This document shows, piece after piece, positions 1 through 8,480 of a DNA stretch of 64,000 nt; position 1 is the stretch's first letter, and each line of letters starts with the position of its first letter. The notes under the pieces were generated by a model. That model was not told the origin of the DNA. It searched no databases and saw only the letters and a list, made by a program, of their open reading frames with translations. The DNA is from CF-162 sp040882565 (lineage in GTDB: Bacteria > Chloroflexota > Dehalococcoidia > SM23-28-2 > RBG-16-64-32). Location of the stretch: the NCBI GenBank assembly GCA_040882565.1, contig JBBEAZ010000024.1:186001-250000 (forward strand), written 5' to 3'. The translations under genes and the position numbers were made by a program.

Positions 1-243
1 AGCGACCTTAAGGAGGCCGATAGACCCCTGGACCTGGCGACCTTCGCGGAACTCGTGGCCGACTTCTGGACCCATAAAGCCTTGCCAGAGGGCGACGTCC
101 TCGACCGCGTCAAGCGCCACGAGGCTCATCTCCATCGCCTCTGGATCCAGACCATGCACGAGCTGGAGGCCCGCCAGGCTCGGCGCCGCGGCGGCGACGC
201 GCCCCTCGCTCGCCTCGACATCACCGGCCTACCCGGCGAGTAA
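1..243 (+). CDS. KHG-type hypothetical protein, 3' end only
   Basis: The reading frame is open from the first base to a TAA at 241-243, so only the C-terminal 80 residues are visible. It matches the C-terminus of the complete gene at 4900-5469 (compare RHEAHLHRLWIQ with RYEAHYHRQYIQ, then GGDAPLARL with GGSSPLARL), so the two are paralogs. Both are followed by the same 38-bp repeat. The function of the family is unknown. Its complete members start with a TGPxTxxGK...N..KHG motif common to many environmental bacterial proteins of unknown role. Confidence 0.75.
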   Translation, partial: SDLKEADRPLDLATFAELVADFWTHKALPEGDVLDRVKRHEAHLHRLWIQTMHELEARQARRRGGDAPLARLDITGLPGE

Positions 244-247
244 CGTT

Positions 248-285
248 GTTCCCTGAGGAACGAAGGGCCTCGGCGCAGCGAAGGC
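248..285. repeat. 38-bp direct repeat, copy 1
   Basis: These 38 bases are identical to 5480-5517. Each copy lies just after the stop codon of a KHG-type gene. The first part is a small hairpin (GTTCC, loop CTGA, GGAAC), and the core CCTGAG...GAAGGG resembles a third, shorter copy at about 37117-37138. It may act as a transcription terminator or be a dispersed repeat. Only the identity and the position are seen directly. Confidence 0.8.
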
Positions 286-357
286 TAGGAAGACGCTGCG
301 GCTACGGGTGAGGGGGGCCGTTCGAGGCCGGAAATGGCCCGCTTCAGCCAGGCGACG

Positions 358-1086
358 TCAACGGCCGTATACGGACACGACGTTTCTGCTGTTGGCCGTG
401 TATGGCCTTCCGTTCCAGCCGCCCCAGCGTTCCCTCAGGCGCAGACCGGCGATGCGTGCCATCAGGTCCATCTCGCTTGGCCAGACCTGCCTTGTGACGA
501 TCGGGAACAAGCGCACGCCCTCTGCAGTCAACGACACGTGGCTCTCTTCGAGCAGCTGCGTCACCGGATCGTAGCGGGCGACGTCCAGCCACACCGAGTC
601 GACCTCGATCGACTGAGCGTGGACGTACTGCTGGTCAACAAGACCCAGGGAAGCAGGCGTGATCGCCTCGACGACGAACGAGCCATCATCCGTGAGATGA
701 GAGGCGACGTTCTCGAAGCAGCGCACCTGGTCGTCTTGCGTTAGCAGGTTGTGCAAAGTGTTGTAGACGACATAGATCAGCCGGTATGTTCCTGCGACGG
801 GAACGTCGGCGAAGTCACCCATTGTGACGGCGATTCCATCGCCGCCCGGTTGTTTGCGCAGGACGTCGACCATGGCCTGCGAGATATCGATGCCGTCGAC
901 ACGGACGCCTGTCGCCGCCAGGGGTCGCGCGATGCGCCCGGTGCCGATCGCGAGCTCGAGGACATCGCCGTCGCCCGCCAGTCCGTGCAGGAAGGCGACC
1001 GTTGCCGCCTCGTCGCCGCGCAGTCTGCCGGGATCGCCCTCCGCTACGTCAGGGCCGAAACTCATCGCCGGGTGGTAGTTCTTCAT
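358..1086 (-). CDS. Class I SAM-dependent methyltransferase
   Basis: This 242-residue protein has the class I methyltransferase glycine-rich motif (LELAIGTGR, about residues 43-51), an acidic residue ending strand 2 (VDGID, about 67), and the motif YVVYNTLHNLL about residue 105 that is typical of small-molecule methyltransferases. The ATG at 1086 is chosen because GGGAGG lies 6 bases upstream; a longer open frame to 1617 is only antisense noise over the SGNH gene. It starts 11 bp after the SGNH hydrolase stop and is probably the last gene of the rhamnosidase operon. The substrate is not predictable. Confidence 0.85.
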   Translation of the reverse strand: MKNYHPAMSFGPDVAEGDPGRLRGDEAATVAFLHGLAGDGDVLELAIGTGRIARPLAATGVRVDGIDISQAMVDVLRKQPGGDGIAVTMGDFADVPVAGTYRLIYVVYNTLHNLLTQDDQVRCFENVASHLTDDGSFVVEAITPASLGLVDQQYVHAQSIEVDSVWLDVARYDPVTQLLEESHVSLTAEGVRLFPIVTRQVWPSEMDLMARIAGLRLRERWGGWNGRPYTANSRNVVSVYGR

Positions 1087-1097
1087 CGAAGCCTCCC

Positions 1098-2264
1098 TTA
1101 TTGGGTGATGCCGGCGAACGGGGCGCCTTCGGCGAAGGCGAGCGCCGCGAAGCGCTCGCCCATGCGGCGGTAGCCGGCAGTGTTGGGGTGCAGGCCGTCG
1201 GGGAGATCGGCGAGGTCCGGCTCGTCGAAGAGTTCGCGGCCGTCGAGGAGGTGGAGGTTCGCGTCGCCGGCCTTCTTGCGGCGGTCGACGACGTCGGCGA
1301 TGAGCTGGCGGATGCGGCCAATCGATAGGGCACCGAGGGCGAGTTCCTCCGGGCGGGCGACGACGGCCGATGTTCCGTCGCGAACGATCGATGGGCCGGG
1401 GTGTGCCTCGCCGGCCGGGTAGATGATCGGCGTCGCGACGATCAGCGGCGTCTGCGGATGGCCGTCGCGCAGCGTGTCGAGGAAGCCGTGCAGTGCCGGG
1501 ATGAACGCGCGCTCGCGCATCGTGTCGCCGTTGACGACGTTGATGCCCACCTTGACGCTGATCGCGTCGGCCGGGAGGTCGCGCATCGTTCGGGCGACGC
1601 ACTGGTCCAGCTGGCACTGCCCGCCGAAGCCGAGGCTCAGGAGGTCTACGCCCGCGAGGCGCGCGGCGACCGCAGGCCAGGTCTCGGTCGGGCCATCCGC
1701 TTCACTGCACTGGCTGATCGAGCTTCCGTAGTGAATCCACCGGCGAGCCGTCATCGACGCGGCTTCCAGCAAAGCACCTTCGCTGATTCTGAGGTCGCGC
1801 AGTTCGATCATGCAGTTCTGCGGGAGCCAGAGCTCAATACGCTTCATTTCGGACCCGAGGCCGTCGAAGCGGACGGCGCTCGGTCCCCCGGCGCGGAACT
1901 CTATGTCATACCCGTTAGGTCCATTGCCCGTGCCCACGACCCAGCGGCCGCCATCCCCCGATTGCTGCGTTGCGACGGTCTCGCCATCGACGACCAGGTC
2001 GAACCGAGGGAGCGGCCCGGATCGTTCTGGGAACTCGACGCCGGTAAGCATTGCGTCCAGTTCAAGCGCGTCGGTGTTCGAGACGAAGACTGCCCGGATG
2101 CCGGACGCGGTGGCGACCGTGAACTGGAATAGGGGGTCGTGAATCTGATTCCAGGCCCACGCAGGCAACCGGCGCGGTATGAGACCCGTCGCTGATCGAC
2201 TGATGTCCAGCGCGCCAACCAACTGGACCTCGTCGCGATTGAGGATTGACTTCATGCTCTGCAT
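1098..2264 (-). CDS. SGNH/GDSL-family hydrolase (probable carbohydrate esterase)
   Basis: The 388-residue protein has the four SGNH blocks: GSSIS (nucleophile Ser about residue 182), an oxyanion Gly in LGFGGQ (about 213), GIN (about 240-242) and DGLHPN near the C-terminus (catalytic Asp/His about 356 and 359). The first 170 residues form a beta-rich N-terminal domain. There is no signal peptide. ATG at 2264 follows the rhamnosidase TAG by one base and is preceded by GAGG, which suggests coupled translation. The neighbouring GH78 enzyme suggests that it removes acyl groups from rhamnose-containing glycans; that role is inferred from context. Confidence 0.85.
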   Translation of the reverse strand: MQSMKSILNRDEVQLVGALDISRSATGLIPRRLPAWAWNQIHDPLFQFTVATASGIRAVFVSNTDALELDAMLTGVEFPERSGPLPRFDLVVDGETVATQQSGDGGRWVVGTGNGPNGYDIEFRAGGPSAVRFDGLGSEMKRIELWLPQNCMIELRDLRISEGALLEAASMTARRWIHYGSSISQCSEADGPTETWPAVAARLAGVDLLSLGFGGQCQLDQCVARTMRDLPADAISVKVGINVVNGDTMRERAFIPALHGFLDTLRDGHPQTPLIVATPIIYPAGEAHPGPSIVRDGTSAVVARPEELALGALSIGRIRQLIADVVDRRKKAGDANLHLLDGRELFDEPDLADLPDGLHPNTAGYRRMGERFAALAFAEGAPFAGITQ

Positions 2265-2265
2265 C

Positions 2266-4530
2266 CTAACCTCGGCCGGGGGACGAAACGGTGTGGCGAC
2301 CGCCTGTGAACGTATTCGTTTCTCCGTTCGGTAGCACAACTTCGGCGGTGGTGCCTTCGGGTACCCCGACCTCGAGCTCGAGGCGGTCGCCGCGAAGTTC
2401 CCAGCGGACGTCGATGGGGCCGCCTGGGCTCTCGTGGTGCGCTTCCGCCCACTGGAGGGCGCCGCCGGGACGCGGGGCGACGCGGAAGCGACGCCATCCC
2501 GGCTCGATTAGCTGCAACCCAGCGATCGTGCCGTAGAGCCACGCGCCAACCGCACCGTAAGCGTAGTGGTTGAAGGAAAGCATCTCGCCGGGGTTGATCG
2601 TGCCGTCGGGCTGAATGGCGTCCCAGCGTTCCCAGATCGTCGTCGCGCCGTGCCTCACGGGATAGAGCCACGATGGGCATTCCTTCTGGAGAAGGAGCCG
2701 GTACGCTACGTCCTCGCGTCCGTGGTCAGAAAGGACCCGGCAGATGCCGGGCGTTCCGAGGAACCCGGTGCCTAGACGGTAGCCCTCTTGCTCGATCAGC
2801 TCTACCAGCCGGGCAACAGCCGACGGCTCGTCGTCCGGCGCCAACAAATCGAACTCGAGGGCGAGGATGATCTCGGTTTGCGCTCCCGACGACCTCAGCC
2901 CGTCCGGCGCGTACTTTGCGCGGAACGCTTCCTTGATGCGGTCGGCGAGAGCGGCGTATTCGCGGGCATCATCGTTGCGGCCGAGAACGCCAGCGGCCCT
3001 GGAAAGCACTTCGGTTGAGTGGGCGAAATAGGCCGTCGCGACGAGGTGGCGATCGGCTCGTGCTTGGTAGGGCTTGTCCGGCGGCGACGCTGGGTCCAGC
3101 CAGTCGCCATACTGGAAGCCGGTGTCCCAGAGCAGCGTCTCCCCGGCGATCCCGCGAACGTGCTCGACCCAGGCGCGCATGCTCTCGTACTGCACTTCGA
3201 GAATAGCTGGGTCGCCGTAGTGTTGGTAGAGCGTCCACGGGACGAGGACGGCCGCGTCGGCCCATCCAGCCCCGGATGATGACGCGGGGAAGTCCTCCGA
3301 TGCGACATCGGGAATGACGGCCGGGACGCCTCCGTCCGGAAACTGGTCGGCGGCGAGGTCGGCGAGCCACGACTTGAGGACGCCCGACACGTCGTAGAGG
3401 AGGCAGGCGGTGGGCGCGAAGACCTGGATGTCGCCTGTCCAGCCGAGGCGCTCCGATCGTTGCGGACAGTCGGTCGGGATATCGAGGAAGTTGCCGCGCA
3501 GCGACCAGACGATGTTCTCGTGGAGCCGGTTGATGTCGTCGTTCGAGCACTTGAACGATCCGGTGCGTCTCATGTCGGAGTGGCAGACGACTGCCCGCAC
3601 GTCACCCGGCTGGATCTCGCCGGACCAGCCGTCGACTTCCGCATAGCGGAATCCGTGGAAGGTGAACTCAGGCTCCCACTCCTCGAGGCCGCCGCCTTTT
3701 AGCGTGTAACGGTCCGTCGCCTCGGCGAACCGTAGCGCTCTGGTGAAGAGTTCCCCGTCGTCCAGGATCTCTGCGTGGCGCAAGGTGATCTGCGTTCCGG
3801 CCTCCCCGTCGACCCGCATCCGCAGCCGGCCAACGAGGTTCTGGCCGAAGTCGAGGATCGTTTTGCCAGACGGCGACGTTGTGACTGTGACGGGGTCGAC
3901 GGTCTCGATCCGTCGCACCGGCGGGCCGACCGGCGCGACGAGCGCGGCCGGCCAGTCGAACAGCCGGACGCCCTTCCAGTCGGAGTCATCAAAGCTGGGA
4001 GAAGACCAGCCGGGCATCTCGAGCCGGGCGTCGTAGGTCTCACCGTTGTACAGATCCGACGCCAGAATCGGTCCCGTGGCCGTTCGCCACGAGCCGTCAC
4101 TGACGACTCGAATTTCACGGCCATCGGTCAGGGTGATCTCGAGCTGCGCGAGGAGGGCGAGCCGGTCTGTGTAGCGGTTGCGGCGGGGGCGAAAGCCGAG
4201 GTTGCCCCTGGCCCAGCCGTCGGCCAGAACGACGCCGATCGCGTTCGCTCCTGACTGCACGCTGGCGGTGACGTCGTAGGTTTGGTAGCAGAGACGGTGC
4301 CGGTAGCTTGTCCATCCCGGGCGCAGCACGTCCTCGCTCACGCGCCGGCCGTTGATCTCCGCCTGATACACGCCGAGCGCCGTGACGTACAGCATGGCCG
4401 AAGCAACCTCGCCCGGGACGTCGGACTCGCGTCGCAGGTGCGGGCAAGGCTGCGACTTGCTCACGTCTTCGTCCCAGTCGGGCGTGATGAACGCCGCGGT
4501 CCAGTCATTGGGGCGTGGAAGCTCGGCCAT
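2266..4530 (-). CDS. Alpha-L-rhamnosidase, GH78 family
   Basis: The 754-residue protein is a typical multidomain GH78 enzyme: beta-sandwich domains over about residues 1-300, an (alpha/alpha)6 catalytic domain and a C-terminal beta-sandwich. DCPQRSERLGWTGD (about 353-366) keeps the Asp, Glu and Asp that bind rhamnose and supply the acid in characterised GH78 enzymes; the residue before the Glu is Ser instead of the common Asp. GATTIWERWD (about 627-636) carries the second catalytic Glu. No signal peptide is seen, so it probably acts on imported oligosaccharides or glycosides. The start ATG has no ribosome binding site, but TACACT lies 7 nt upstream, consistent with a leaderless mRNA. First gene of a three-gene operon. 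Confidence 0.95.
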   Translation of the reverse strand: MAELPRPNDWTAAFITPDWDEDVSKSQPCPHLRRESDVPGEVASAMLYVTALGVYQAEINGRRVSEDVLRPGWTSYRHRLCYQTYDVTASVQSGANAIGVVLADGWARGNLGFRPRRNRYTDRLALLAQLEITLTDGREIRVVSDGSWRTATGPILASDLYNGETYDARLEMPGWSSPSFDDSDWKGVRLFDWPAALVAPVGPPVRRIETVDPVTVTTSPSGKTILDFGQNLVGRLRMRVDGEAGTQITLRHAEILDDGELFTRALRFAEATDRYTLKGGGLEEWEPEFTFHGFRYAEVDGWSGEIQPGDVRAVVCHSDMRRTGSFKCSNDDINRLHENIVWSLRGNFLDIPTDCPQRSERLGWTGDIQVFAPTACLLYDVSGVLKSWLADLAADQFPDGGVPAVIPDVASEDFPASSSGAGWADAAVLVPWTLYQHYGDPAILEVQYESMRAWVEHVRGIAGETLLWDTGFQYGDWLDPASPPDKPYQARADRHLVATAYFAHSTEVLSRAAGVLGRNDDAREYAALADRIKEAFRAKYAPDGLRSSGAQTEIILALEFDLLAPDDEPSAVARLVELIEQEGYRLGTGFLGTPGICRVLSDHGREDVAYRLLLQKECPSWLYPVRHGATTIWERWDAIQPDGTINPGEMLSFNHYAYGAVGAWLYGTIAGLQLIEPGWRRFRVAPRPGGALQWAEAHHESPGGPIDVRWELRGDRLELEVGVPEGTTAEVVLPNGETNTFTGGRHTVSSPGRG

Positions 4531-4537
4531 GGGGTGC

Positions 4538-4543
4538 AGTGTA
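4538..4543 (-). promoter_or_regulatory. -10 box of the rhamnosidase operon (leaderless)
   Basis: TACACT on the minus strand ends 7 nt before the ATG at 4530. There is no Shine-Dalgarno sequence. The same spacing recurs at many starts in this window. Confidence 0.5.
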
Positions 4544-4678
4544 TCGGGTGATTGGCGTTGATTGAGTCAGGGCTAACCCAGACGGGCGCGGCGCAGACCC
4601 ATACGTACGGGCGCGGCCGCTTCGGCTACGGTGGTGGGTGGCGGGGAGTGGGTGAGTTGTGCCCTACTCGGCGCACCG

Positions 4679-4779
4679 ATGGCGCGCCGGTTACGCGTGA
4701 GGAGGCTGAGAAGCTGCTGCCACGGATTGCGCCGATTTTGGAGGAGATCCGGGACGTCCGCAATTCCTCGCCCACTTGA
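4679..4779 (+). pseudogene. Truncated DUF2203 gene fragment
   Basis: From 4690 the frame encodes VTREEAEKLLPRIAPILEEI, matching the N-terminus of the intact DUF2203 gene at 5746 (FTREEAENLLPRIAPMLEEI). The homology reaches back to ATG at 4679 (M-A-R-R versus M-P-R-R), but one base is missing at the Phe codon, so the start is out of frame. It stops after about 30 codons, whereas the intact gene has 131. The fragment lies upstream of one KHG-type gene and the intact copy lies downstream of it, which points to a local duplication followed by decay. Confidence 0.75.
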
Positions 4780-4899
4780 GGTAAGACGCTGTCTGATTCT
4801 AGAATAAACACGTAATCCCAAAACACGAAACTGCAGAACGAAATCAGTGACATTTCCGCGTTGCCACGTACCCGGCTAGCATGAAACCATATCTGCGAC

Positions 4900-5469
4900 A
4901 TGCCACAGACCGGTCCAACCACCAGGCGCGGCAAGGCCATCGCCAGCCGCAACTCCTTCAAGCACGGCATCGCCTCGGTCAGCGCCGTCATCGAAGACCG
5001 TAAGGATCGCAAAGAGTGGGTGGGTATTCGCGACGGCGTCATCGAGTCACTCAACCCCGCCAACACGACGGAGCGCCTGCACTGCGAGCGCATCGCTCTC
5101 GCCCTCTGGAAGCTCCGCTGCTACGAACGCTGGCAGTCCAGGCAGATCGCCATGAACATCGCGGCCGTCGACCGCAAGCATCGGGAAGAGGTACAGATCA
5201 ATGCTGAACTTCTCGCGGAAGGCCACAGTCCTGGCGGTCGGACCGAGTACGACGCGGACTACGTAGATTTTGCGCAAAAATTCAAGTTGGTGCCCAGCGC
5301 CAGGGAAATGGATCTAATCATGCGCTACGAGGCGCACTACCACCGCCAGTACATCCAGGCCCTGCGCGAACTCGAAGCCATGCAGACCTACCGCAAAGGC
5401 GGCTCCTCGCCACTCGCCCGCCTGCCCGCCGTGGAGGGTTTCGACGTCATCGGAGCCCCCGGCGGATGA
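4900..5469 (+). CDS. KHG-type hypothetical protein
   Basis: The 189-residue protein begins QTGPTTRRGKAIASRNSFKH, the signature of a large family of unknown function found in many environmental bacteria. The rest is basic and helical, with an E-R-x-x-C-E-R-I-A-L segment in the middle and a C-terminus (YEAHYHRQYIQALRELEAM, then SSPLARL) shared with the partial gene at the window start. No catalytic motif is recognisable. The start ATG lacks a clear ribosome binding site. It is preceded by a DUF2203 fragment and followed by the 38-bp repeat. Confidence 0.75.
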   Translation: MPQTGPTTRRGKAIASRNSFKHGIASVSAVIEDRKDRKEWVGIRDGVIESLNPANTTERLHCERIALALWKLRCYERWQSRQIAMNIAAVDRKHREEVQINAELLAEGHSPGGRTEYDADYVDFAQKFKLVPSAREMDLIMRYEAHYHRQYIQALRELEAMQTYRKGGSSPLARLPAVEGFDVIGAPGG

Positions 5470-5479
5470 CCCCGTTATC

Positions 5480-5517
5480 GTTCCCTGAGGAACGAAGGGC
5501 CTCGGCGCAGCGAAGGC
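5480..5517. repeat. 38-bp direct repeat, copy 2
   Basis: Identical to 248-285 and placed 10 bases after the stop of the second KHG-type gene. The two copies bracket the 5-kb rhamnosidase region. Confidence 0.8.
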
Positions 5518-5624
5518 GAGCACCCGAACTGCGTCCCGCCTCGCCCGCTTGCCTCCGTAGGCATGGCCCGCCGTGGAAGGCCTTCCCGAAGTGGAGGGTG
5601 CAACCGACAAGGAATACTTGACAA

Positions 5625-5724
5625 CTGAATGCGCGCCGTTCCCCGCCGTCCCCGTTCCCAGTTCCTTGTTCCTCATCGCCCCGTGTTCCCCGTTCCCAGT
5701 CCCCAGTTCCTTGTTCTGCGCCCC
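5625..5724. repeat. Low-complexity tandem repeat of CCCGTTCCCAGTTCCTTGTTC units
   Basis: The stretch between the KHG and DUF2203 genes consists of imperfect repeats of CCCAGTTCCTTGTTC and CCCGTTCCCAGT, including two near-identical copies of the longer unit about 60 bp apart. It gives spurious open frames on both strands. No gene is supported from 5470 to 5745. Confidence 0.6.
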
Positions 5725-5745
5725 GTCTGCCATACTGTGCCCACC

Positions 5746-6141
5746 ATGCCCCGCCGCTTCACTCGCGAAGAGGCCGAAAACCTCCTGCCGCGGATCGCGC
5801 CTATGCTCGAGGAGATCCGGGAGCTGAAGCGGCAGCATGATGAGCACCTCGAGGCGGTGAATGCGCTGCAGGGGACGGTGAAGACGAACGGGCACAGCCT
5901 CGACGTGGAGATGACGCGCAGCTCGCAGGGGTTGCAGCAGGCGACGGCGGCGCTCAATGTGCTGATCGCGCGGGTGAACCAACTCGGCGCCGAGGTGAAG
6001 GACATAGAGATGGGGCTGATCGACTTCAGGGGCGAGCGAGGGGGCCGCGAGGTGTACCTTTGCTGGAAGCTGGGCGAGGAGCGGATCGGCTGGTGGCACG
6101 AGCTGGACACGGGCTATGCGTCGCGCGAGCCGCTAGACTAG
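5746..6141 (+). CDS. DUF2203 family protein
   Basis: The 131-residue protein has the full DUF2203 pattern: FTREEAENLLPRIAPMLEEI at the N-terminus, a long helical hairpin, then the hallmark G-x-E-V-K-D-x-E-x-G-L-I-D-F (about 84-97) and REVYLCWKLGE..I.WWHELD. The function of the family is unknown; it is small, soluble and widespread in Chloroflexota, Actinobacteria and Cyanobacteria. ATG at 5746 is preferred because the longer frame upstream is repeat sequence and the family starts at this point. The next gene begins 4 bp after the stop. Confidence 0.85.
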   Translation: MPRRFTREEAENLLPRIAPMLEEIRELKRQHDEHLEAVNALQGTVKTNGHSLDVEMTRSSQGLQQATAALNVLIARVNQLGAEVKDIEMGLIDFRGERGGREVYLCWKLGEERIGWWHELDTGYASREPLD

Positions 6142-6145
6142 ACGC

Positions 6146-6598
6146 ATGCCAAGGAAGAAGGTCGCGCCGGAAAACGAGATCGAGGACATCCTCGGGCGGC
6201 TCGAGGGCGCCAAGCAGGCGTTCGTGGACGCGCTCGAGGCGACGCCGCACGAGTCGTTCGAGACGAGCAGGGGCGAGGATGAATCGGTCAAGCGGATCGT
6301 CGAGCGGACGGTGGACGACATCAACTTCTACTTCGGGCGGCTGGTGTCGCGGGCGCTGAACCTCCCTCAGCCGCCGTGCCTCGGGCGCGCGGACCTCGGC
6401 TCGCTGCGCGAGGGTTCGATGGCGTTCCAGGTGGCGCACCGGCGGTTCACGAACTTGCTGCACGACCTGCTGCCGGAGGACCTCGAGAAGGTCGCGGCGG
6501 ACCCGGACCTCGGCACGTACACGCTGCGGCAGGTGCTCGAACTGACGGCGGCGCAGTACAACCAGCGCGCGCAGCACGTGCGCAAGCTCAGTGCCTGA
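6146..6598 (+). CDS. DinB/YfiT-like helical bundle protein (putative)
   Basis: The 150-residue, all-helical protein is compatible with the DinB/YfiT fold: a first helix with an E-x-x-x-x-L-x-G...F pattern, VDDINFYFGRLV where DinB proteins usually have a first metal His, and a final helix YNQRAQHVRKL with a histidine in the third ligand position. The first His is replaced, so metal binding is uncertain. TAGACT overlaps the upstream stop and lies 6 nt before the ATG, so the gene can be leaderless. It overlaps the GDPD-like gene by 8 bp. Confidence 0.5.
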   Translation: MPRKKVAPENEIEDILGRLEGAKQAFVDALEATPHESFETSRGEDESVKRIVERTVDDINFYFGRLVSRALNLPQPPCLGRADLGSLREGSMAFQVAHRRFTNLLHDLLPEDLEKVAADPDLGTYTLRQVLELTAAQYNQRAQHVRKLSA

Positions 6599-7382
6599 CC
6601 CACCACGGCGGGCAGGTCCGCCACGGCGGACGCCGCTGCCGCATCCTGTGCGAATTGCGCACGCGTTCGGGAATACCCGGACTGACCTGGCGACGGCGCT
6701 GGCGGCTGATGTCGACATGATCGAGGTCGACATCTGGTTCCGCGGCGGCGACATCTACATCCACCATGCGCGGCGGCTGAATCCGTTCCCGATCCTGGTC
6801 GACCGCAAGACGCCGTTCCACGACCTGCCTCGCTTCGCGATTCCGCTCCGCAACCGGTATTACGCGTGGCCGGACCTGAACACGCTGAAGCTGGACGAGG
6901 TGCTGGAGAAGACGGAGGGGCGGAAGCGGCTGCTGCTGGACGTCAAGGGGAGCTACCGGGGCGAGCGCAACGAGCAGTTCGCGGCGACGATCGTCGACAG
7001 GGTGCGCTCGCACGATGCGGCGGAGTGGACGGTGGTCTGCGGGCAGACCTCGCCGGTGCTGGATGCGCTGCGGGAGCTGGCGCCGGAGGTCGAGGTGCGG
7101 TACTCGCTGGAGAAGCAGTGGCAGTGGGAGGCGTTCGTCCGCAAGATGGAGCGGGACGAGCGGGTGCGGCAGGTGTGCATCTCGCAACACTTCATCGACG
7201 ACGAGAAGGCGCGCATCTTCGAGCAGAACGGGGTGGACGTGTACGTGTGGACGGTGGACATCGTGGAGCGGGCGCTGCACTGGGTGGAGCAGGGGGTGGA
7301 CGGGATTACGAGCAACAACCTGCCCCTCCTCGAAGCCCTGCCCCGCCGGAGGAGCAAGGAGCCAGGATCAAGTAGCAAGTAG
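6591..7382 (+). CDS. Glycerophosphodiester phosphodiesterase-like protein (diverged)
   Basis: The 263-residue protein follows the GDPD TIM-barrel plan: RIAHAFGNT (about 21-29) in place of the usual IAHRG, MIEVDIW (about 43-49) with the Glu and Asp metal ligands, IYIHHARRL in place of the HD catalytic motif, LLLDVKG (about 113-119), and the characteristic C-terminal VYVWTVD...GVDGITSN. Replacement of the Arg-Gly and the changed His-Asp motif suggest a changed substrate or reduced activity. The start is uncertain: GTG at 6591 overlaps the preceding stop; GTG at 6648 is an alternative just before the first barrel strand. Confidence 0.75.
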   Translation: MPDPPRRAGPPRRTPLPHPVRIAHAFGNTRTDLATALAADVDMIEVDIWFRGGDIYIHHARRLNPFPILVDRKTPFHDLPRFAIPLRNRYYAWPDLNTLKLDEVLEKTEGRKRLLLDVKGSYRGERNEQFAATIVDRVRSHDAAEWTVVCGQTSPVLDALRELAPEVEVRYSLEKQWQWEAFVRKMERDERVRQVCISQHFIDDEKARIFEQNGVDVYVWTVDIVERALHWVEQGVDGITSNNLPLLEALPRRRSKEPGSSSK

Positions 7383-7416
7383 TCTCTGGTTACTGGCTCC
7401 TGGCTACTTGCTACTT
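7370..7416. terminator. Inverted repeat between convergent genes
   Basis: AAGTAGCAAGTAG (7370-7382) and CTACTTGCTACTT (7404-7416) form a perfect 13-bp stem with a 21-nt loop. It overlaps the stop codons of both the GDPD-like gene and modC, which converge here. There is no T-run, so a bidirectional terminator role is inferred. Confidence 0.5.
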
Positions 7417-8478
7417 CCGTATGAGGTGCACGGCGGTGGCCTTGAAGGTGGCGAGGACGGGGGACCCTGGGGCGAGGGCGAGGTCTTCCAGCGATTGCTT
7501 CGTTATGAGGGCGACGAGGGGGAAGCCGGCGTCCATTTCGACTCGGAGCCAGGGGCCCGAGGGGACGATGCGGCGGACGGTGGCCGGGAGGCGGTTGCGG
7601 GCGCTGGTGGCTGTGCCCTCGGTGCGCGGGCCGAGGGCGACGTCTTCGGGGCGTAGGCAGACGAGGACGGGGTCGCCGGGGGTGACTTCGCCGCCGGCTT
7701 CGATGGTGTGGTCGCCGACGCGGACTGAGGCGAGGCCGTCGGCGATGGTTTCGACGCGACCTTCGGCGATCGTTTCGACGCCGACGAAGGCGGCGACTTC
7801 TTCGTCGGCCGGGGCTGAGAAGATCTCGGCGGGCGAGCCGAGTTGGCGGATGCGGCCGGCGATGAGGACGGCGAGGCGGTCGCCGAGGCGGAGGGCTTCG
7901 TCGCGGTTGTGGGTGACGAGGACAGTCGGTGTTGCGGTGCGTGCGAGGACGCCGGCGACGTCTTCGATGAGCGATTGACGGGCGGGGGCGTCGACGGCGG
8001 AGAAGGGCTCGTCGAGCAGGAGGATGTCGGGGCGGACGGCGAGCGCCCGGGCGAGGGCGACGCGCTGGCGCTGGCCGCCGGAGAGTGCGCGCGGTCTGAG
8101 CTTGCGTTGCTCAGCGAGGCCGACTAGGTCGATCAGCTCGTCGACGCGTGCGTGGCGGGCCGCGCCGCTGAGACCGCGGAGGCCGTAGCCGACGTTGCCC
8201 TCGACGGTCATGTGGGGGAAGAGGGCGTAGTCCTGGGGGACGTAGCCGACGCGGCGGAGCTGGGACGGCATCGAGACGCCGCTTGCGGTATCGACGAGGA
8301 TGCGGCCGTCGAGGGTGATGCGAGCGGCGCCGGGGGAGAGGACGCCGGCGATGGCTTTCAGGGTGAGGGTCTTGCCGGCGCCGGAGGGGCCGATGATGAC
8401 GAGGGTGCCGCCGGGCGAGTCGAAGGCGACGTCCAGCGCGAAGTCGCCGGCCGTGTGGCGGATTGCCGCGTCGAGCAT
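7411..8478 (-). CDS. modC: Molybdate ABC transporter ATP-binding protein
   Basis: The 355-residue ATPase has Walker A GPSGAGKT (30-37), Q-loop VPQD (about 80), signature LSGGQRQR (132-139), Walker B ILLLDE (152-157) and an H-loop in VTHN. After residue 230 comes a TOBE-type domain (DPVLVCLRPEDVALG, then a segment near the end that starts ARNRLPATVRRI), which in ModC binds oxyanion and gates transport. Gene order with a ModB-type permease and a ModA-type lipoprotein supports molybdate or tungstate import. It starts 2 bp after the permease stop. The Mo hydroxylase operon at 14-19 kb is a likely consumer. Confidence 0.9.
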   Translation of the reverse strand: MLDAAIRHTAGDFALDVAFDSPGGTLVIIGPSGAGKTLTLKAIAGVLSPGAARITLDGRILVDTASGVSMPSQLRRVGYVPQDYALFPHMTVEGNVGYGLRGLSGAARHARVDELIDLVGLAEQRKLRPRALSGGQRQRVALARALAVRPDILLLDEPFSAVDAPARQSLIEDVAGVLARTATPTVLVTHNRDEALRLGDRLAVLIAGRIRQLGSPAEIFSAPADEEVAAFVGVETIAEGRVETIADGLASVRVGDHTIEAGGEVTPGDPVLVCLRPEDVALGPRTEGTATSARNRLPATVRRIVPSGPWLRVEMDAGFPLVALITKQSLEDLALAPGSPVLATFKATAVHLIRK

Positions 8479-8480
8479 GC

